Assembly: GCA_022798155.1 (NCBI GenBank)
Contig: JAAWLY010000152.1
Coordinates: forward strand, 1-5,228
Direction: 5' to 3'
Length of the DNA stretch: 5,228 nt
Source of the DNA: Lawsonibacter sp.
Lineage (GTDB): Bacteria > Bacillota > Clostridia > Oscillospirales > Oscillospiraceae
Part shown: positions 5,228-5,228 of the stretch, in pieces
Layout of the letters: every line of letters begins with the position of its first letter
Numbering within the stretch: the stretch's first letter is position 1
Position numbers and translations under genes: made by a program
The notes under the pieces: generated by a model
Told to the model about the DNA's origin: nothing
The model's database searches: none
Seen by the model: only the letters and a program-made list of their open reading frames with translations

Positions 5228-5228
5228 T

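Larger units (their letters stand above)
5055..5228 (-). pseudogene. Possible SpoIIAA-like (STAS domain) C-terminal remnant, runs off the right edge
   Basis: A minus-strand frame enters from the right edge and stays open for 57 codons to TAG at 5055-5057, with no usable start inside the window. Its end reads RESLDMTGLFKV, close to DMSGLFKI in B. subtilis SpoIIAA as I recall it, and an earlier stretch IGWIIWIYQIIKRTG resembles SpoIIAA LGVILGRYKQIKQIGG. SpoIIAA is the anti-sigma-F antagonist of sporulation, controlled by phosphorylation of a serine in DSSG. Here that place reads TAHR, the spacing between the two blocks is about 10 residues too long, and the frame stops about 18 residues early. 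No spoIIAB or sigF follows. If related, it is a decayed fragment; a 57-codon open frame in AT-rich DNA can also occur by chance. Confidence 0.38.

Overview
The window looks like a piece of a moderately to highly GC-rich member of the Clostridia, most like the gut Oscillospiraceae (Flavonifractor/Oscillibacter-type). That placement is inferred from the topoisomerase N-terminus, the LtaS-type sulfatase, a DUF2975/HTH gene pair and Gram-positive style Shine-Dalgarno sites and promoters; no rRNA or tRNA is present to confirm it.

Layout from left to right. (1) 1-301, minus strand: the first 100 codons of a ParE/GyrB-like type IIA topoisomerase subunit B, running off the left edge, with an extended -10 promoter. 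(2) 513-980, plus strand: a very GC-rich conserved hypothetical protein of 155 aa, divergent from the topoisomerase gene. (3) 998-1032: a perfect 14-bp hairpin between convergent genes. (4) 1037-2911, minus strand: a complete 624-aa membrane phosphoglycerol transferase of the LtaS family with all catalytic residues and its own promoter. (5) 3074-3906, minus strand: a two-gene operon, a DUF2975 four-helix membrane protein overlapping by ATGA a 69-aa YozG-type HTH regulator, with a strong promoter, a candidate operator and a terminator. (6) 3989-4912, minus strand: an epoxide hydrolase-like gene lacking its C-terminal catalytic part; an intrinsic terminator lies inside the reading frame ahead of the stop, so it is probably a decayed gene. 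(7) 5006-5228: AT-rich DNA with short repeats and an open minus-strand frame whose end resembles the tail of SpoIIAA (STAS domain) but has lost the phosphoserine motif.

The left part (1-2911) reads as ordinary chromosomal backbone. From about 3074 rightward the GC content falls (sample rows: 65-77% on the left, 48-55% in the DUF2975 gene, 45-48% in the hydrolase, 35% near the right edge). Both right-hand genes beyond the DUF2975 operon look broken, so this end resembles an accessory or recombined segment undergoing decay. I see no phage, CRISPR, IS or toxin-antitoxin system, and nothing I can defend as a wholly new system. The most informative points are the terminator-in-frame truncation, the compact DUF2975/HTH control region, and the SpoIIAA-like remnant.
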